Shown piece by piece: positions 58,656 through 64,000 of a stretch of 64,000 nt of DNA (its first letter is position 1; each line of letters begins with the position of its first letter). Under the pieces are notes generated by a model. The model was not told where the DNA came from. It searched no databases and worked only from the letters and a program-made list of their open reading frames with translations. Made by a program: the position numbers and the translations under genes. The DNA is from Athripsodes cinereus. Taxonomy: Eukaryota > Arthropoda > Insecta > Trichoptera > Leptoceridae. Location of the stretch: positions 26,435,313 through 26,499,312 of the forward strand of contig OX388312.1 in assembly GCA_947579605.1 (NCBI GenBank), given 5' to 3'.

Positions 58656-60027
58656 TTTCGATGAGGAGTGCGTTTAGTGCAGGAATTAAGGAAGCAGCGT
58701 TTGGCGATGTCAAATTTTTTCGTGAAAGTATTTCAATAAGCATTGTTAATAGTGAGTAAAGAAAATTATTGTTATCAAGTGTCAAAGTTTCTTTGAGATT
58801 TTCAACTACATCTTGGTCAGGTACGAGTACTCTTTGTGAAATTGCGCAACCATTAGAACCCTGAGAAGGAGATCCATTGGTATATGAGAGGAACGAATTG
58901 TGCTTTTCTTTGTCATACCCACCATTTGTTGATATTTTATGGGGCTTACCAACTACTGTTCTACTATGACGTGTGGAAAAATTTCGAGAGTTGACAGATA
59001 TTGTTGGGGGATCTGGAGGGGTAGCAAGAACTTCAGCGTATGAAGATTTAATTGAAGGGTGCAGTTTTGCTGCTTGAATATATGAAATATTAGAAACAGT
59101 CATAGAACTCTTTATAGCTCTTTGCCTGGAATATTCAGGACACGAAGTACTTATCGCTTTGTGTGCTCCTTTACACTGAAAACATTTAATTTCTGCCGTC
59201 TTACACTCTTCTGAGGAGTGGTTATCCCCACAATTAAAACATTTTGGCGGCGAACGACATCCAGCTTTTGCGTGACCATACTTACAGCAATTAAAGCACT
59301 GAATTGTTGGGAAATTATATTTTTCAACATTGAAAGAGTTGTAGAGAATGTAAATATGGGATGGTAGAAATTGGCCTTCGAATGTTATTACTATACTCCT
59401 GGATGGTTTCCATTCGACAGAACCAGATGTTCTGTCTTTGTAATTCAGTCGTCTTATTTTTATTACGTTTTCCACTTCTGGATTCGATTCTAGAATGGAC
59501 GATATCAATTCGTCATTTGTGATATCTAGTGGGATACCTCTTATTAAGCCCATTCTTGTGACGTTAAACGAGGGAATATATGCTCTAAAATTAGAGTTCG
59601 AAGATATAAATATATTTTTTATAAAAGTATTGGCCATAATTCCCGACGTGAACTCGAGAGAGATTTTAAATTTCCCTTCAGCTTTTAAAGAACCGTTTAC
59701 GACGCCTTGAGTTTTTCTAGTATAAAGAAATTTACCGAACTGCAAGGGGGAAATAGATTTACCCTGTTCAGCATTTTGCACGAACACGATATAGGGCCCA
59801 CATGATTTGTTTGAGTAAAAATACTCCCTGACGGGTGTATTAGAAGCAGAGTAAGAAGAAATAGGTGTAGCTGAGGTCTTATCAGTAGGTGCGAGATTAG
59901 CAAAATCAAAATCCATGTTAAGTGTATGGTCTGTTTCTAAGTTTTGATGTGTTCTCTTTCTCTTTGGATCGGGGGGATCCGGAGGAGGAGGAGCTGGTGG
60001 AAGAGTGTGAGGTGGATCGCCATCCAT
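58615..60027 (-). CDS. Retrotransposon ORF1: gag-like nucleic-acid-binding protein
   Basis: This 470-residue protein should bind the element RNA and form the particle that carries ORF2 product. It opens with a Pro-rich stretch and a basic KRKR (residues 22-25). A region near 158-235 (LIRGIPLDITNDEL...RSIVITFEG) resembles the RRM-like fold seen before the zinc knuckles in such proteins. Three knuckles follow: C244-C247-H252-C257, C263-C266-H270-C275 and C282-C285-H289-C296. The C-terminal third is Ser/Asn-rich with a hydrophobic helix-prone patch near 425-455. The ORF is intact. Its stop TAA at 58615-58617 lies inside ORF2. Confidence 0.92.
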   Translation of the reverse strand: MDGDPPHTLPPAPPPPDPPDPKRKRTHQNLETDHTLNMDFDFANLAPTDKTSATPISSYSASNTPVREYFYSNKSCGPYIVFVQNAEQGKSISPLQFGKFLYTRKTQGVVNGSLKAEGKFKISLEFTSGIMANTFIKNIFISSNSNFRAYIPSFNVTRMGLIRGIPLDITNDELISSILESNPEVENVIKIRRLNYKDRTSGSVEWKPSRSIVITFEGQFLPSHIYILYNSFNVEKYNFPTIQCFNCCKYGHAKAGCRSPPKCFNCGDNHSSEECKTAEIKCFQCKGAHKAISTSCPEYSRQRAIKSSMTVSNISYIQAAKLHPSIKSSYAEVLATPPDPPTISVNSRNFSTRHSRTVVGKPHKISTNGGYDKEKHNSFLSYTNGSPSQGSNGCAISQRVLVPDQDVVENLKETLTLDNNNFLYSLLTMLIEILSRKNLTSPNAASLIPALNALLIENGQRNEHNQHLEK

Positions 60028-60252
60028 CTCTATTACAATAAAATTAAAATGTTAAAAATAACCAAAGATAGTCTTACCAGAGCTGCAACAAAAAACAAGA
60101 AAAAAAAAAATTGAAAAATAAAACTAAAAAAAATCAACTGAAGCCGGCCCTCAACCGGAATGTAGAAAAAATAATAATTAAATTATTATAAATTTTAAAT
60201 AACACCGCACAGCAATAGACACAACCGAATGATCAAAGGTATTGTCACCGAA
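60028..60252 (-). promoter_or_regulatory. 5' UTR and probable internal promoter of the retrotransposon
   Basis: About 225 bp from the first element base (TTCGGTGACAATACC on the minus strand) to the ORF1 ATG. A copy with a complete 5' UTR usually relies on a downstream-type RNA polymerase II promoter at its very start. CATTCGGTTGTG about 20 bp in is a possible initiator/downstream element, but that is inference. The part near ORF1 is T/A-rich. Confidence 0.6.
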
Positions 60253-60267
60253 TGCTACATTGCGCTC
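60253..60267. repeat. 15-bp target duplication at the element's 5' end
   Basis: TGCTACATTGCGCTC, the partner of 54480-54494. It marks base 60252 as the first base of the element. Confidence 0.9.
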
Positions 60268-61189
60268 ATTGATCATATATTTTATGTAATTTTAAATTAA
60301 AATATTTTATTTCCATTTAGGTAGGCACTTACACAATAATTTTGATGTGCGAAACTTATGAATACTTGTGTATGATAATGTTTAGTTAGGTACATCCATA
60401 TTATTCTGTTGACTTTTAGAGATTGACATACCTATTTATCATTTTAGTGTATGTATAAGATCAATAATATTTATTAGGTTTTATTTACCTCTTGAATAAT
60501 AACTTCATATTGTTCGTTCAATTATATACCTAGCATTATGTATGATCAAAAATGTTCACGGTTATATCGTATTATGTTTATTTTTTATTCTTTTATTTCA
60601 AAATAATAATTTTAAGTACATATACATTAAATACCGTATTTATTTCATATGATCAAATTTCTAACTGATTGTGTAATTTAATAATAAATATTAATTTCAT
60701 GTATATAAATTATTATATTTTATTTGAAACACCTTGTCGTTGTCGCAAATATTATCCGTTGAAGAACGCTGCGCAGTAGATCATTACGCACTGCACTCGT
60801 GTCGTCTCATTCTTTCATTAGTTTGCTGCTGTTCTAGACACCGGATGGACGTGTGGATCGTTACTCAATTTTATGACGATCATTATTTTGCATGATCCAA
60901 TGTTTTTTTCCATTTTTCAGTCCTTATAAAATAATATTTGATGCATATATTCACATTTATATGTAGATACAATCTTTATAATTGCTGATAAAAGCAAAAA
61001 AATGTAAAATATTCCATTTTTATGACTAAAAAAACAAATAATTTAATAATGTACACTGAGTGTACATCACCGGAGCGCATGGATTTTTTTAGGGCAGTAA
61101 GGGAAAGGTTAAGGATGAGTGGCACACCCGTCCGCATAACTGAAGATGTTAAATTTCTTATCCGTGATATTTTACGACTAGATATCTAC
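60268..61189. other. AT-rich DNA, no gene seen
   Basis: Nothing recognised. 60740-60860 is slightly GC-richer without a readable ORF. Confidence 0.5.
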
Positions 61190-61262
61190 ATTCACAAAAC
61201 ACTCGAAAATTAACGGAAAAGAATGGGATACCCACTCTAAACCGAAGTATCCACGGAAAATA
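61190..61262 (-). repeat. Family A retroposon, 5' scrap
   Basis: On the minus strand it shows CCGTGGATACTTCGGTTTAG, GTGGGTATCCCATTC and TTAATTTTCGAGTGTTTTGT, a diverged version of the family head. It continues into unrelated sequence, so this is a weak match. Confidence 0.45.
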
Positions 61263-61303
61263 TCATATTTAGTACACGTCTGAGTTCATAAAAAAATACC
61301 TAC

Positions 61304-61306
<3 letters not shown>

Positions 61307-61334
<28 letters not shown>
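61307..61334. repeat. (TA)n microsatellite
   Basis: About fourteen uninterrupted TA units. Confidence 0.9.
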
Positions 61335-61337
<3 letters not shown>

Positions 61338-64000
61338 TTTAATGAAAGCTTTTGATAAAGGATAGGTAGTTTATTTCAAGGCTTCAAAATTGAAAATACA
61401 CAAACATATTATGCAATGGCCAAAATTCCATACAAAATCTTTACCTATTACTTTCAGTAAACTGGTACTGTATATTTGGCATCACAGTTTGATGATTTAG
61501 ACGTGATCTTTAAAATTGTGTAAGCGGCCAATCACTGCACTATTTCCCCTTGTTGTATGATATATAACACAAATATAATGTGGAAGTAGTAGCATGCCAT
61601 ATAAACTTCCCTTCGTTGATTGATTAAAAAAACATTCCGTTGGTTCCTATGTGCGTGGAGCGGCCCTGGCCACAAGGGAAATCATAGGTATTCTGTTATC
61701 CCACACCCCGCCAAACATCACCGCCCCCTCCCCCTTATCTAGCCTACACAAACACATACATTGTGTATAAGAGTCGCTATAAATAAGTCCTTTTCACAAC
61801 ATTTATGAGATTTGCAACACCAATTAAATAGTATACGACTCGACAAGGAGTCTGCCATCCGCGGGCTGTGAACTAAAGAGACACATTACGTATTCGCCTG
61901 TTGAATGTGACTACTCCAGAAAATATTACGTAAGCTACTATGAAATCTTGAACTCAAATGAACAAAAGATTTTGAGACCAAATTATTATCAATCCAATAA
62001 ATTAATCAAGTTAGACCAATCGTTTCACACCGTGACACTTTATGGTTAAGAAACGATTGACAGATTCTTCTTGCTATAAAACTTTTTGAAACGACGAATA
62101 TATGTGATTGGAAATGCAAAAAGAGCGTTGAGTGATAATTTTAATTATTCACATGTGCTTAACGAATGAAATCTGTTAGACGATACAGCTTTATTTCGAA
62201 AAGAGCATTGAAAATCGTTATAAAAAAGTATCCTGAAAAGATCAATGAAATTCTATGAAAATTTTGGTGTGAAAAGTCTAAAAACAATTCATTTCTGGTT
62301 GCATCGTAAAAAAATAACAGATCCGGTTTCAGACATACGGCGATTATTAGAATTTTACCGGAGTGTAGTAATTAAGTAACGCAAAAACAACAAATCATTT
62401 GTTGCTGTAGTATTAGTTGTATAAGTAATTGTTGTTAGTGCAATAATAATACTTTAATTTTTGTATATTCCGGGCATACATTTTTTTCGATAGATTAAAG
62501 TCGATTGTTTCAATAATGTTGCTTTTTTATGTTTCGTATACACCTGCACAATCACAACCACGTTTTATTTAAAAAATAGGGAATCAACGTAAGTTTGAAC
62601 ATTTTAGTCCATTTGTAAATATGTATGTGCCTTAATATCCCATATGGACACCTTTATATAAGGAAAATGAAAAGGAAAAGTAATGTCACATATCCTTCAA
62701 CGCTCTTCTCAAAAGTACGGGGTAACATTCCCCCTCCATTGAAAGTAATTCAGATTCAATGATTGAGTCACATTTTTCTACAGCATTACTAATCTAATAG
62801 TTTTCCACAGTTTCGTAAAAAGTGTGTTTTATAAAAGGAGAAACTTTGAGGAAGATTTTTTTTATTCATAAAATATAAACATACAAATACATTAAAAGAA
62901 TTGAAATTTGTATATGAGATAGAACACATATTTGAGAATACACTTACAAAAAATAATAAAAAAATTCTACTAATTAAAAGAAAAAAAACAACAATTTTAC
63001 CTTTTTACAGCCCAAATTCACTTTTTTTTCTCAATGAACGCAGTTTATTGTTAAATTTTGTATGATCATTAATACTTTTGAGTTCTTTAGGTAGTTTATT
63101 AAAACACCATGTTCCTTAATAGATGTATTGTGCTGTGAGATTGTTTTATAGATAGAAGATAGAAGAGTATTAAAAGTGAAACTATCATTGGACGTGTTCA
63201 AGAATAAAAACTAGTATTAACAATTAATATAAATCTTTGTCATACAACGAAATAAAATGAAACTTTAATTCACGTAGCAAAATGAATGCCAACATTAATT
63301 TATAATCTCTCGAAAGTGTGCTTAATGTATTTCGAAGATTAATTTAATCACGACAGGTAGATGTTGCTATACTCCCCGTGGAGATAAAATATCTACCTCG
63401 GTAGTAAATTAACAAAATAAAAATGTCGAGACTAAAATGAAAAGTTAAATTTTTATGAAAATATGAGGGCGAAAAGAAAAATATACCTAATAATTTATGA
63501 GGTGTATTTTTGAAGTATCTACTCGTTGTTTTATAATGTCCCACGAGTGAGATAACCAGATCATAACCTCCAGACTCTTTTCTTATAAGGTGTCAAAAAT
63601 ATTCGAGACTGATGACATGTTTTAATGCTGATTAAATTTAGAATAGACTTTTTCATCTCTATCAATGCCTAGCGTTTTAAACTTTTAACCTAGAAATCTG
63701 GGCTTGAATCCTACAGCACATCTATTCAATACATATAATCACGTTTTGTAAAAGTATTTAGGTGTACAATAAACACAGAGCAAAAAGGAGAAAACCGTCA
63801 AATGTTTACTATTTTCCCTAAAGTTGAGGTAGAGGTTAGTCCAAAGAATAAAAAGCACACCACGCGATCTTTTGTATTTTTATTTCTCTAAATTTATTAA
63901 AAAAGACATAGAACATTGGTTAGCCAGTCAGTAGTTTAAATAACCCACTATTCAAACTTGATGATAATTTTTACTTAGCATAGTACCTACTCATAAAAGT
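61335..64000. other. AT-rich DNA, no gene seen
   Basis: Contains one GC-richer patch at 61640-61745 (GCGGCCCTGGCCACAAGGGA, CCGCCCCCTCCCCC) that I cannot assign. Otherwise no gene or shared repeat was recognised. Confidence 0.5.

Larger units (their letters stand above)
54495..60252 (-). mobile_element. Full-length non-LTR retrotransposon (I/R1-like group)
   Basis: A 5,758-bp element with about 225 bp of 5' UTR, ORF1, an overlapping ORF2, about 417 bp of 3' UTR and an A-rich tail (AAAAGAAAAAGAAGAA on the minus strand at 54495-54510). It is bounded by a perfect 15-bp target duplication. Both ORFs are uninterrupted and all catalytic motifs are kept, so the copy looks young and possibly able to move. 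The domain order gag, AP endonuclease, reverse transcriptase, RNase H, terminal CCHC places it with RNase H-bearing LINEs (I, R1, LOA-like). The exact clade needs a tree. The insertion target was a SINE G copy. Confidence 0.92.

Noticed and set aside
1..64000. CRISPR array, operon, phage or integrated viral genes
   Set aside because: No regularly spaced repeat units, no tightly packed ORFs and no recognisable capsid, envelope or replication proteins. All reverse transcriptases here belong to non-LTR elements.

Overview
The window looks like a piece of a repeat-rich, AT-rich insect nuclear genome, most probably a moth or butterfly (Lepidoptera). The evidence is indirect. The Helitron ends, the RTE-type LINE fragments, the LINE 3' tails with AATAAA-like signals, and the many taggtacctac-type stretches are all of kinds I associate with Lepidoptera. 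The one host gene piece has typical GT-AG intron borders. Nothing looks bacterial, viral or organellar. There is no CRISPR array, operon, rRNA or intact tRNA gene.

Host gene content is very low. The only convincing host sequence is one 1,240-nt internal exon on the minus strand (14516-15755). It encodes part of a TMTC-type, ER-resident O-mannosyltransferase and carries a large Asn/Gly-rich insertion. Its flanking introns occupy the surrounding kilobases, and I found no other exon of the gene.

Almost everything else I can name is mobile DNA. (a) 54495-60252, minus strand, is an apparently complete non-LTR retrotransposon of the RNase H-bearing I/R1-like group. Its two overlapping ORFs are intact and it is flanked by a perfect 15-bp direct repeat. 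It landed inside an older tRNA-derived SINE. (b) A short retroposon family of about 258 bp with a (TAG)n tail, called family A here, occurs in about eleven full or broken copies. Two copies have 9-bp target-site duplications. Its 3' end resembles the 3' end of a LINE that is also present (50139-50692, 10-bp duplication; 35411-35641, 11-bp duplication, nested in a family A copy), so the two look like a SINE and the LINE that moves it. One locus (43270-43525) looks like a chimera of both. (c) 10819-12559 is a Helitron with a canonical 5' TC and 3' CTAG that contains a SINE, a long foldback and an RTE fragment. (d) 34525-35018 is a 494-bp hAT-type MITE with a 13-bp inverted repeat, a perfect 8-bp target duplication and arrays of a GCATCC hexamer. 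(e) Two further inverted-repeat elements, and 5'-truncated LINE ends of at least five families, are scattered throughout.

Layout: 1-9 kb, AT-rich DNA with LINE and SINE scraps; 9-12.6 kb, possible hAT remnant and Helitron; 13-14 kb, RTE tail; 14.5-15.8 kb, TMTC exon; 16-33 kb, long AT-rich DNA (probably intron or intergenic) with isolated LINE ends; 33.6-44.5 kb, a cluster of MITEs, SINEs and nested LINEs; 44.5-50 kb, mostly unexplained; 50-54 kb, LINE and SINE insertions; 54.5-60.3 kb, the intact retrotransposon; 60.3-64 kb, AT-rich DNA with nothing recognisable. I found no clearly new multi-gene system. The best leads are the SINE/LINE pair with its nested and chimeric copies, and the apparently young full-length retrotransposon.
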